64,000 bases of DNA, from contig JALIZF010001402.1 of assembly GCA_029948255.1 (NCBI GenBank), positions 124,001 to 188,000 on the forward strand, given 5' to 3'. The notes under the pieces are model-generated. The model searched no databases, was not told the DNA's origin, and worked only from the letters and a program-made list of their open reading frames with translations. Origin of the DNA: Telmatactis stephensoni (taxonomy: Eukaryota > Cnidaria > Anthozoa > Actiniaria > Isophelliidae). The position numbers and the translations under genes were made by a program. This document shows positions 55,178 through 64,000 of this stretch, piece by piece; positions within the stretch are counted from its first letter, which is position 1; each line of letters starts with the position of its first letter.

Positions 55178-56453
55178 CAGGGGCGGTAAGGGGTTTTCTC
55201 GTGAAGCCGTGAAGACCCTTTTTAATTCTTCGTGAACCGTGATCAGAGAAAAATAAAAGCCGTGAATCGTGCGTCAGCCCACGGTCGTGATCCGTGAAAA
55301 TCAATGTATTTTTTGCGATAATCGTGAAACATTGCTGTTTTTCCACGTGAATCGTGACTTTTCTGTAAAAAATCCTAAAATATTTTAAATTAATTGCCAA
55401 GTGGTTATAAATTGTTCTTTGACCTAAATACAGTAACAAACATAAATAAACAGGGTAATTTAAGGTTGGTGCCTACTATTGTCCGCGCGCACTGCTTTCT
55501 GCGCATGCAAAAACACTGAATTTTTGTCGGTAAAGCAATCGTAAAAGCAAGGCCTTTTTACCACTTTTTGAAAAAATAAACTTACAGAATTAAAGGAAAA
55601 CCATTTAGCCTCTCCTGTGTTTGAATGAAATTCACAATTGATAAATAGAACCTGAGTTACAACGCCTGTTTTGACTATCATTTCTACCAGAAACGATCTG
55701 TTTTCGCCGCCATCTTGAAAATTTCCCACAATGCATTGTAATTCGCTGTACTTTCCGGGGAGGGCTAGGGAATATTTGATCATTTTCGCGAATTCCGATC
55801 AGTTTTCGCGCGTTTATCGGCAAATAACTTTCTAAATCGCACGGATACCCCTATTTTTTATTTCTGTAAATTGTAAAGTGGAGATTAACCTACTATTTTA
55901 AAATACTTTTATGAATTTAAAATTGAAACTTGATTGCAAAAATTGGACTTTTCATTTGGCGGTCATGAACCAAAACAGGTCTAAAACTAGTAAAAAGTCA
56001 TTGAAAAAAATTGTTATTCTGGTTTTTCATATTTCGTATGGCATTGACAAGTAAGAGAATTGTGTTGTAAACGTTTTAGTAAAAAAAGTTTAACATTTTT
56101 TCAAAATATGGGGTATTTATGATTTTTTCTTTGGGCCTCTAGAATAGGCAGATTTTGCAACATTTGATAGCGTGTAACTCATTAATATGCACGGTGACCC
56201 CCAATTTTTTCCTTGGATTCTAGCTCCGTATGATGGGTTCTTTGATACCCATGTGGTTTTTGGCCAAAAAAATTACCTTCCCATTAGTAGGCACCAACCT
56301 TAACATGTTTCCAATTATTAAACGCGTTATAATTTGGTTTGAGAAAGTTTTTTACTTCGTGAATCGTGAAAACCAAAAATTAATTTTCGTGAAACGTTCT
56401 ACCCGGTTTTAGAAACTCGTGAATTGTGCCGAGACCCCCCCTTACCGCCCCTG
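55178..56453. mobile_element. hAT-like non-autonomous element with CGTGAATCGTGAA words
   Basis: CAGGGGCGGTAAGGGG at the left and CTTACCGCCCCTG at the right are flanked by TTTCAA (55,172-55,177 and 56,454-56,459). The subterminal regions repeat CGTGAATCGTGA-type words. Excluding a nested TTAA element it is about 0.44 kb. No transposase. Confidence 0.85.
55464..56299. mobile_element. TTAA-flanked miniature element nested in the hAT-like element
   Basis: GGTTGGTGCCTACTA at the left and TAGTAGGCACCAACC at the right are each bounded by TTAA (55,460-55,463 and 56,300-56,303). 836 bp, no gene. Confidence 0.9.
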
Positions 56454-56538
56454 TTTCAACGATCAAGGCTTATCAAGACTACCGAATGATTTCCTGTCAG
56501 ACCAAGCACACTGAACTCAAATCCGTACGATCGGTTTA

Positions 56539-57283
56539 TGCACCTATCAATGTCTTGCCCCAACGGGGGGAGCCCGGGCGTATGCGGGCTATTGACAAAA
56601 TAACCTTGCCCGGGAGAGGGGCTGTAAATTTTTATTGACACAGGGCTCCCCCCAGGGTAGGGTTTATTGACCATTTTGTCAGAGAAGGACTGGGAAAGAG
56701 AGACCGAGTTGGCATAAAATCAAGATGGCTGCTTTTGCGCCAACTACGAAAAAGGTAAGAAAAAACTTAAATACATTCGACTTGTTTATTTTTTTATTGT
56801 AAAATAGCCATTGCAATATGTTTTTATTCAATGTCTGCGCATTCGACTGTACATAAAATAAGTAGGAAAAAGAAGTTAAACTTTATAAGCTTACTTTGTT
56901 TGAAGGTATGAAAGCCAAGCTGCAAAGAAGTGTATAGTTAAACATTGTTTTTTTAAATGTTGTTTTACTGTTTGTTTGTATTTGCTTTATTAGAAGAGAT
57001 TGCTTATGGGTGTTTGTCTTTGATTTAATTGCAAAAGTGCAATTGCTGTAAAGATTTGGTATTTATTAAAGACATTCATGTACTCCCTATTTTGATGTTT
57101 GATCAGTAAACATTTTTGTATTCTTAATACATCAAACATGTCATCTTTCCCCCGTGTGGGGGGGCTATTGTCATTCTGGTAAGGTCCTTCAGAGGGGCTC
57201 ATTGACAAATTATTTTCAAAAATGTCAATAGCCCCTGGGTGTGCCCGGGCTCCCCCCGTTGGGGCAAGACATTGATAGGTGCA
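56539..57283. mobile_element. Element with long GC-rich terminal inverted repeats
   Basis: TGCACCTATCAATGTCTTGC...GGGGGGAGCCCGGGC at the left is mirrored at 57,243-57,283. The arms are about 42 bp and nearly perfect. The inside holds GGGCTATTGACA words, an ATG-GTAAGA first exon and AT-rich DNA. The target duplication is not clear. Confidence 0.8.
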
Positions 57284-57448
57284 TTATAGCCCGTTGTTGG
57301 CTTGGCCTTTTTACATTTTGTTTATTGATAATCTATTGACATAATTTCCAATTTTTGTTGTTGTTGTTTATAGGACTTAGAATTCTTTCCCAAGAAAATA
57401 AATGCTAAAGAAACTGATACCAACTCGAGCTCACTCGAGTCGTATTAA
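56725..57448 (+). CDS. Possible tiny two-exon gene, first exon inside the GC-rich element
   Basis: Exon 56725-56754 reads MAAFAPTTKK and ends AAG|GTAAGA. Exon 57374-57448, after a TTTATAG acceptor, continues in phase as DLEFFPKKINAKETDTN and stops, giving 34 residues. The ATG context (CAAGATGGC) is good. Exon 2 lies outside the element's right end. It may be a real short peptide gene, or the 5' and 3' ends of a larger gene. Confidence 0.35.
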
Positions 57449-57748
57449 ATCTTGCCGCCATTGGGTTTCGCTTTGAGCTGAGTTACGATGTATCGGCATA
57501 AAATCACACAATTGTCGAATGAAAAACATTACTAATACTATAAATAACTACTTACCAACATGTTGATTCCATAAAGAAGTAGCAAAATCCCGAAAAACCG
57601 TAGGAAAACCTCAACTAAAATTCACTCCTATCGCCCCGCTTCGCAATCTCGTGTCAGCTTGTCATGTCTCTTGTCACGGTCCTTGTCACGTGCTTTCCAA
57701 AGCATCCCAGTATGCATTGCCAGTGCAAAGCAGGAATCCCGTGTCTAG

Positions 57749-57915
57749 ATGGGATCCTCGCAAAAAGGGTTTACTTAGTTTTAGGGCTAGGTTAGGGCTA
57801 GATTAGGGCTTTTTTACAAAGTCTTCTCTAATACTAACCCTAAACTTAACCCAAAGGTACTTGAGTGTTTATACTAACCATAAACGTAACCAAACCTTTT
57901 TTGCGAGGATTCCAT
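57749..57915. mobile_element. 167 bp miniature inverted-repeat element
   Basis: ATGGGATCCTCGCAAAAAGG at the left is inverted as CCTTTTTTGCGAGGATTCCAT at the right with few mismatches. The inside carries TTAGGG-like words on the left and CTAACCC words on the right. Confidence 0.8.
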
Positions 57916-58045
57916 ACAGCCGCCACCTTCCTGTAATAGAGATCCCAAGATGACAAAAATTTAGAACAACTGCTAGTCAAGTTGATGGAAATTTTTCCCA
58001 AAACAGGAAAAATAACCGAGGGGCGCTTGGCTTCGACATCTAGAT

Positions 58046-58262
58046 CATTTCATTGTGATCACAGGCACTCCAGCCAATCATTAAGAGCAGCGCGTAGTAA
58101 CTGATCAGCGTACAAAGCAATGCGAAGCAAATGTAAGGGTTCGGGTTCGAATCCTGCATGGAATAAATGGGGAGAAAAAATAAACAAAAAAGCAGCTTAA
58201 AACGCTTCAAAAGCAGAAAAAAGCATACACAAAGATGAATCAATATATGCCACGGAACAAGG

Positions 58263-58293
<31 letters not shown>

Positions 58294-58420
58294 CATTCCA
58301 TGCAGGATTCGAACCCGAAACCTTACATTTGCTTCGCATTGCTTTGTACGCTGATCAGTTACTACGCGCTGCTATAAATGATTGCCTGGGGTGCCTGTGC
58401 TGTAATCAGCGAAATGGAAT
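58046..58420. repeat. Inverted pair of tRNA-like sequences (SINE-like foldback)
   Basis: At about 58,065-58,165, a run including GCGTAGTAACTGATCAGCG and GGGTTCGAATCC (a B box) is inverted at about 58,290-58,385. The spacer holds AAAAGCAG words and a T30-type run. The arms are about 110 bp. No acceptor stem closes as in a functional tRNA, so I call it SINE-like rather than a tRNA gene. Confidence 0.6.
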
Positions 58421-59200
58421 TCGAAACGGAAAACTATATCAACTAGACGCTGGCCCAGGGGGGAACTCAATTGTAAACTGAGGATCGGGCCGATTCTCAT
58501 CGTATCTCTTAGGGGGTAAAAATCAGGGTTTTAAAATTGAAGTTTAGAGTTTTAGCATTTCCTGGTCTCTCTTAGGGTATCAAATGAGACAATCGCTTAT
58601 TATCTTGTTCTCAAATGGAAGAAATTTAATTGCCCAACAAAATCATGTCGACGTACCGTTCAATTCTATGTTAATAATAATGTTCATTAGCTTGTTATCG
58701 CTTGTATCTCTTATAGGGGTTAGAAATAAAAGAGCTGCGGAATCTTTTAGGGTAGGGGTACTTTTTTACTATTTCCGAGGAGCATACCCGATCCTTTTAA
58801 AATGGCTTCCTCCCCCCCCCCCCCACCCCCCCCCCCCCCCGGACGCTGGTCGCCAGCGTTACTGGGCTACCTGTGGCTATTGGCATTAGCTGATATGTGC
58901 ATCTCATTATAGGCTGTTCTGCAGAGGTATTAATGTCTAGTTAACTGTGGAATTCCAATATCGGGTACCAGGAACGGAATGATGATTTGTCAACCCGATT
59001 TTGAATTAGTTTCCCTCGAGAAATCGGCCCGATTTAATTAAATCTGCGCTCGTTCGCAATATTTGTTGTTGTTGTTGTTGTTTTACACAGAAAAATTGGG
59101 CCTCTGTAACGCCTAAATAGGTAGCCTCGGAAACATAACTAAACAAATACCCCACATAGCCCCACGGAAACAAGTAAAAACCTAAACCGAAAAAAAAAAC
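58421..59200. other. No gene; long C-tract and (TTG)n microsatellite
   Basis: C-rich runs interrupted by one A near 58,813-58,842, and GTTGTTGTTGTTG near 59,064. Short frames only. Confidence 0.35.
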
Positions 59201-59203
59201 AGG

Positions 59204-59441
59204 TTAAATTTTGGGACGATTCTCCCCAGGCATCAAAGAAGCTGAGACATCGGATCGACTTACGTCACGGATAAATATTTCGATCGGCCCCATCCGCGCT
59301 ATCCCGGTGCTGCACACATCAGTTGTCTTAGCTCGGAAGCCAGGAGGGAAATTATAGTCAAATCTTTTCATGGCTCGACCCAACTCGTCCTGATAGCACG
59401 CCGAATCGAACCAGAGTTGCCCGATTATGTATAAGAACTGC
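59204..59441 (-). pseudogene. Isolated exon, possibly Cys-loop receptor-like
   Basis: The minus strand, after a GGATGCAG acceptor, reads FLYIIGQLWFDSACYQD, RFDYNFPPGFR and MGPIEIFIRDVSRSDVS, then stops. The GPIEIFIRDVS segment resembles the start of a ligand-gated ion channel ectodomain. No neighbouring exon is found, so this is an isolated piece or pseudogene; the assignment is tentative. Confidence 0.3.
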
Positions 59442-59470
59442 ATCCTTTATAGTAAGCATAGTTGACTTAA

Positions 59471-59847
59471 GGCGCTGTTACACTGTGCAATTTTCTCAGA
59501 AACTTGTCTCGCGACGGCGTTGCGAAACAAGTTGCTGGAAGATTGCACAGTGTAACAGGAGTTGTCTCGCACGATATTTTGTTGTTGTTGTTGTTGTTGT
59601 TGCGCGTTGCCTTGCATGAAGTAGAACTCAGGTCTACTTTTCGCAACGCATTGCAGCAACTTGCAATGCCATTGCACAGTGTATCACCCCTCCAGCAACT
59701 TTCCTCGCCATTTTTGAGGCACGTTTTCTACGAGCGCATGCGCAATTTCTCATTTCGCTCTGAGGAGCCATCTTGAATCTCGCTCCCAGCTTGCCTCGGC
59801 CAAAAATATTGCAAGTTGCTGGGGAAAATTGCACAGTGTAACAGCGC
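59471..59847. mobile_element. Miniature element with GGCGCTGTTACACTGTGC ends
   Basis: A terminal inverted repeat of about 25 bp (GGCGCTGTTACACTGTGCAA and inverse). TTAA precedes the left end, but the right flank is GCGC. Inner words GTTGC, GCAACTTGC and CACAGTGTAACA recur in both orientations, and a (TTG)n run lies in the middle. No gene. Confidence 0.8.
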
Positions 59848-60059
59848 CGCGCCTTCATGGTTACGATCTAACATATTGTAGTTTACATTTTGTACAAGAA
59901 ATCAGATAAATAGCATTCGTAGTTGTTGCGTGATGGAAGTGCAGACAATGATTTCCTGTGCGACATGTGGAAAACTTAAAAGTCTTTTTTTTTTTTTCGA
60001 ATCTCTTTTTCACACTGGTTCAGTCTCTAATAAAGGCTGGAATGTTCACCACCTCATCA

Positions 60060-60330
60060 TCACGAAGCGATGCGAAAAATACATTTTCTTAGATATTTCC
60101 TATCATATAGAAAATTGTACTTTCCTAGATACTTCCTGTCATGCATAGGAAAATGAAAAGGTAGGAAATATCTAGGAAAATGCTATTTCCTATGATAGGA
60201 AATATCTACGAAATATGTAGGAAAATAGATTTTCCTACATTTTGTCCAGTTCCTATCATAGGAAAATGCAATTTCCTAGATCATATTTCCTAGATATTTC
60301 CTATAATAGGAAATGAGCAAAAATTTCCAG
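60060..60330. repeat. TTTCCTA/TAGGAAA word repeat
   Basis: TTCCTA or TAGGAA occurs about twenty times in both orientations, often as ATAGGAAATATCTA. It is self-complementary with no ORF, comparable in design to the other word-repeat elements here. Confidence 0.75.
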
Positions 60331-60410
60331 TGATTTATAGTATAGATGTACAATGCATATAAGCCAGTTCAGAGTATAAGAATCGTTTTCAACAGTGTGC
60401 ATACGATTCA

Positions 60411-60483
60411 ATTTTATCCCGAATGTCTCACCTTTTGTTTAAACCTTATTTTGTTTGATTGGGTGAGACATTCGGGATAAAAT
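60411..60483. repeat. Perfect 22 bp hairpin
   Basis: ATTTTATCCCGAATGTCTCACC (first 20 shown elsewhere as ATTTTATCCCGAATGTCTCA) is exactly inverted at 60,462-60,483, with a 29-base T-rich loop. Confidence 0.85.
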
Positions 60484-60527
60484 CGCAGACGCATTTAGAC
60501 TAAGACAATAGTTGCATGCGAAGTGTA

Positions 60528-60763
60528 AGGCGGTGTTACACGAGACGATTTCTAACGACGATTTTCAGCGCAACGTTGCAACAACTTGCAATATTTTGCG
60601 TTGCGAGTTTCCGACTTGGATTCAAAAACTCGCAACGCCTTACCAAAGCGAAAATTGCAAGGAAATCGTTCCAAGTGTCATGTTAATTCAACGAGAAAAA
60701 TTTTTTACGCAACGCCGTTGCGTTGAAAATCGTCGTTAAAAATCGTCTCGTGTAACACCGCCT
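60528..60763. mobile_element. 236 bp palindromic miniature element
   Basis: AGGCGGTGTTACACGAGACG at the left is inverted at the right, with GTA on both flanks as a possible 3 bp duplication. The inner arms (CGATTTTCAACGCAACG-like) also pair, making nearly the whole element foldable. It is related in its end (GGCG-TGTTACAC) to the element at 59,471. Confidence 0.85.
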
Positions 60764-61080
60764 GTAAACTTGATTTACACAACGCAATTCGTGTTGTATG
60801 TGTGTCGAGACAAGTTGCATGCAACAGTTGTAGGCAAACGTTGCACCGTGTAAATGGGCCTTTTTTACTTAGAAGGGGCAGAGCAAATAAGGATAGAGAT
60901 AATGTATTCTCAGCATATTTTATTCAAAGACCAAGTAATATGTACATATATACAAAACTATTACCAAAGATAGTTATCCTTATAAAAATAACAAAACGAC
61001 TCAATAATTTCGTAAACACTTGACGACACTCTATTTGTTGGTCACGTGACGATGACGCTTGAAACAATAATTGTGTGACG
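60764..61080. other. Half of a further palindromic repeat, no gene
   Basis: ATTTACACAACGCAA and TTGCACCGTGTAAATGG near 60,773-60,860 look like ends of a third member of the TTACAC-type family. Confidence 0.4.
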
Positions 61081-61274
61081 TCAGACTTGCATTCCTTTTA
61101 GTGCCAGAAAGTTGTTGAGCTTGTGGTCAAAGTCTATTGGTCGCTCATCGGGATGTCTGTAACGTGACGTCATTTCCTTACCCAGGTACTTGATGAGCTC
61201 ACATTGTTCCTCGAACTGCATTAGCTTTTGTTTGTACTTCTTTCGTACGTAATCGCTGCTGTTTGGATTGTACG
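61081..61274 (-). CDS. Terminal exon of an unknown gene
   Basis: The minus strand, after a TTTTCAAG acceptor, reads AYNPNSSDYVRKKYKQKLMQ, then ELIKYLGKEMTSRYRHPDE and DFDHKLNNFLALKG, then a TGA. The mixed, charged, helical composition with no stops looks coding. Upstream exons would be at higher coordinates. No domain is recognised. Confidence 0.45.
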
Positions 61275-62065
61275 CTTGAAAACACAAAATGAAATATAAG
61301 TATTAAAGCAAATAAGAAATAGAATGGGTGAATAGTTGCCCACAAGAACTTTCTATTGCAGAGTTTCAAGTTGCGTCACGGCAGCCATCTTGGATTAACT
61401 TAAGCACAAGACTTCTCTCTAGCTTCTTTCGTTCGTTCACCAAACATGGCTACCGCTTCTTTATCCTTCCATCCGCAAAGGAATGGTTGAAATCCAGCAA
61501 TAAGCTTGAAAAAAACTGTGAGCACAAAACCCGTTATCAAAACAAACCAACAAACAAACATTCAAAAACACGAATGTAACTCCATGTCTAATGCCCACGT
61601 CCTCATTTGCAACCTTGTTTAAGGACGTTCGTGGGCAAAAGTTCCCATCGTCAGATTTCTTTAAAAATCCCATATCACTATTCAATCTCGCGCGCTGATT
61701 GGCTATCGACATTGGGTATTCAGTGTGGAATACAATGGTTTGAAAAGCTGAATACAACGATATATAGGGATCCCGCACGTCTATATTTTTTGCCAAATTT
61801 GTCTGGAAAAAACAACAACACTAGTTCAACTATTTCTACAAAACTCTTGAATTATCATGAGAAAACAAGCAAAGAAAAAGACGCAATAATTAATAGGAAA
61901 AGGACATTTTTACGCCTAGTACATAATATGAAAAGCGAGTGTTTGAAGTCCGTCGTAGTCTGGTGTTTTTCGACAACTTCGACATTCCTTTTATCCCTTC
62001 ATAGTGGAAAAAATTATCACTTATTTCAAAACATAAAGTTGTTTGTTGTTGTTTTTGAAAACAAA
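61275..62065. other. No gene; one TTAAGG-type element end
   Basis: TTTAAGGACGTTCGTGGGC at 61,618 resembles a TTAA-element left end, but no matching right end was found. The open frames here are not convincing. Confidence 0.3.
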
Positions 62066-62424
62066 ACAACAGAAATATACAGTCCAATAGATTTGTTTGA
62101 GCGATTTATTTTCAGCTGAAGTTGTCAGAACGAATTATCCAAAAAACACCGGTAAAAAGGCATTCAAAACATAACCAAAAAAATCCAGCAAGAATAGAAA
62201 ACTATTATCATGTCTGAATAGGAAGCTGTTGATAGTTAGGGGACAACAGAAATACAGAGTCCAATAGATTTGTTTGAGCGATTTATTTTCAACTGAAGTT
62301 GTCAGAACGAATTATCCAAAAAAAACAACGGTAAAAGGGCATTCAAAACATAACCAAAAAGCCCAGCAAGATAGAAAACTATTATCATGTCTGAATAGCA
62401 AGCAGTCGATAGTTAGGGGAACAC
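62066..62424. repeat. Tandem duplication, 177 bp unit
   Basis: ACAACAGAAATA...GTCCAATAGATTTGTTTGAGCG starts at 62,066 and again at 62,243 with a few substitutions and indels. Non-coding. Confidence 0.9.
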
Positions 62425-62444
62425 AATTTTCGACTTTACTTAAG

Positions 62445-63280
62445 GTAGTTCGGGACTCATGAATTTTTACGATAAACTTGCCTTCAAAATTCCTACAAAG
62501 ATAGAGGGGCATAGGAGGAAATAAAATGTGAAATAAAAATGGGGGGTCACCGAGGTCACTCTTCAGATATGAGGGGGGAGATGTGGGGTGTTTGGTGATC
62601 TTTTTACGAAAAATGGCCTCGCGATATCTGGTCAAATTATATAAATTTTGGAAGAACCAAATGTATTCAAAAGCAAGCAAATTAGAGCCTGAGATGCAGA
62701 AAAACACTTGGAACTAAATTGTTGCCGAACAATTTGCAAAGAAGCGAAAGATCAAAAATAATATGCGAAAAATGGCCTTCCAGAATACATGTTTTTGGAG
62801 GATCAGACAGAAAAATGATAAATTTACTCAAAATCGAAACGATAGAAGTATTCTTTTTCTTCTTTATACGAAAAGTTTATAAAATTCTGAGCATAAATCA
62901 TTCATAAAATCAGGGGGTCACCGTATTGTTTAAAGAGTTAGAGAAGAACAAAGGGTAAAAATCTTCGAAAACGAACACAAAAAATTCAGCCATTTTAGCG
63001 TTGCTCTCTGCTCCTTTTCGACTCATAAAAATTCGCTAAATTTTATAGTTCGAGCTTTTTCTCCTACTTTACACGGTGCACAACATGTTTTGATAAATTT
63101 GTTTGCAGAATCTGGTCGATAAAGGACTATTTTTCTTCACCAAAAAACGAATTTCTTCGGTTTTCAATCGCTGACTCACTAGTGCCCAGACTTCCCACGG
63201 ACAAGCCAATGTTCTTTAATAAAAGTGCGCGCGCTCGAATGCGCGCGCGAGATGCGCAGTAGCAAGGGTCCCGAACTACC
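62445..63280. mobile_element. 836 bp element with GGTAGTTCGGGAC ends
   Basis: Left TTAA|GGTAGTTCGGGACTC; right GGTCCCGAACTACC followed by ACAG rather than TTAA. The internal sequence is AT-rich with GGGGGTCACC words and no gene. The same length as the element at 55,464 may be coincidence. Confidence 0.75.
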
Positions 63281-64000
63281 ACAGGGAGCCCAAGCTATAC
63301 TTCTGAGTGATATCCTGAAAGAGGAGAAAATGATTTGAAATAAAGTTGAAACCTCTCAAATGTTGTTGTGTATTGTTTATTTGGTCTAAAAAAACGATTT
63401 TTAAAAAATCCCCCTCCACAGTAATAATATATGGCAAGGGTGGAAACTTCGCCTCGAAGGCCCCTAAAAAAGCCTTCCAACGGCTCGACAAAAATTCAAT
63501 TTTTGAACACAAAATCACTCCGTACGGAGTTCAAAACCACAACATCACACAAGAAAACACTTCTTTTACCTTGTCAATGTCAACGGCCTGCAAAAACAAA
63601 CTTTTTGTAGGTGAAATACTAGCTGAAAGGTCCCTAGCGAACCAAGCTCCTCATGCGTGTCGAGTGTAAGTCGGCCAGGACCGTGCAAAAGACAAATCTT
63701 CAGGGGGTAGAGTGGGGTCGCGCTAAGAACGACTAATGGCTTTTACACCCCTCCCCACTCGACGACAAAACAAAACAACGCAAGCAACAGGGAAAACCCT
63801 TTCACACGACACTATCAATCGTCATTACCGGCGCAAGAAAAATTTTTTTTTCAACAAAAAGCTAGCTATTGTTTTCTTTTTCTGATAAAATAAATGTCTG
63901 CATGTAGTTTTCTACGATAATCGAGTGTGTTCTGGACCGCGTCGTTGCAAGTTTCTCGTCTTGTTGTACAGACGATCACGAACCATCATTGGTCACAAGG
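63281..64000. other. No gene recognised at the right edge
   Basis: A 107-codon frame at 63,346-63,669 ends near a GTGTAAGT that could be a donor, but it has no domain and unremarkable composition. Confidence 0.25.

Noticed and set aside
57775..57860. TTAGGG-like words suggesting an interstitial telomere repeat
   Set aside because: The words are irregular (TTAGGGCTAGG...) and inverted within a 167 bp miniature element, not a telomeric array.
58070..58165. Functional tRNA gene
   Set aside because: A B box is present, but no cloverleaf with a closing acceptor stem could be drawn, and an inverted copy lies nearby.
63346..63669. 107-codon ORF at the right edge
   Set aside because: No domain and low-information composition; the context is repeat-rich.

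Overview
The window is eukaryotic nuclear DNA: AT-rich, with GT-AG spliced genes, poly-A/T and microsatellite tracts, and no operons or bacterial ribosome-binding sites. Layers of transposable elements (TEs) dominate it. The mixture (BEL/Pao, Penelope-like, CR1/L2-like LINE, Polinton, hAT with TTF-type zinc finger, TTAA-target elements, an expanded HECT-like gene, a CUT-homeobox gene) fits an invertebrate metazoan, most likely a cnidarian such as a coral or anemone. That assignment is an inference from gene and repeat style, not a database match.

Layout. 1-4.2 kb: TE debris, comprising a LINE endonuclease end, a decayed Polinton piece with packaging ATPase, a Mutator-like fragment, a P-loop helicase-like pseudogene and an LTR/primer-site/gag-like remnant. 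4.5-6.2 kb: a complete 1.65 kb foldback element with TTAA duplications. 7.5-8.8 kb: a broken zinc-binding protein gene. 10.3-16.1 kb: a tandem array of exon-bearing units, split by a complete 3,000 bp hAT element. 16.3-18.9 kb: an in-frame six-exon gene 3' half (P-loop-like domain, coiled coil, C-terminal membrane anchor), whose upstream exons probably lie in that array. 19.5-20.8 kb: a four-copy satellite of about 320 bp. 22-25.8 kb: host-like exons followed by a Penelope-like element with GIY-YIG endonuclease and a hammerhead-like motif. 26.5-32.5 kb: short-word repeats, small exons, a LINE 3' end and a piggyBac-like 5' end. 33-35.8 kb: a HECT-like pseudogene. 37.6-43.4 kb: a TTAA element hosting a young BEL/Pao retrotransposon with nearly identical LTRs and a GCTCT duplication.

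The outstanding object is 45,277-55,038. This 9,762 bp segment is bounded by perfect 18 bp inverted repeats, flanked by a CATTTT direct duplication, with long ATCGAT-rich subterminal arrays at both ends. It carries a 1,265-codon open frame that looks like a DDE-type transposase (P/THAP9-like in layout) followed by a PHD-like finger and a SAP-like motif; a HIRAN-like ORF; an antisense five-exon CUT-homeobox gene whose exons join in frame to a 236-residue protein; and a small secreted-type ORF. It reads as one large DNA transposon with its own regulatory-type gene set, or a transposon that captured host genes.

55-64 kb: more nested miniature elements (hAT-like with an internal TTAA element, GGCG-TGTTACAC palindromes, an inverted tRNA-like pair) and a few isolated host-type exons. 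Several unrelated elements share one design: termini built from a short word repeated many times in both orientations.
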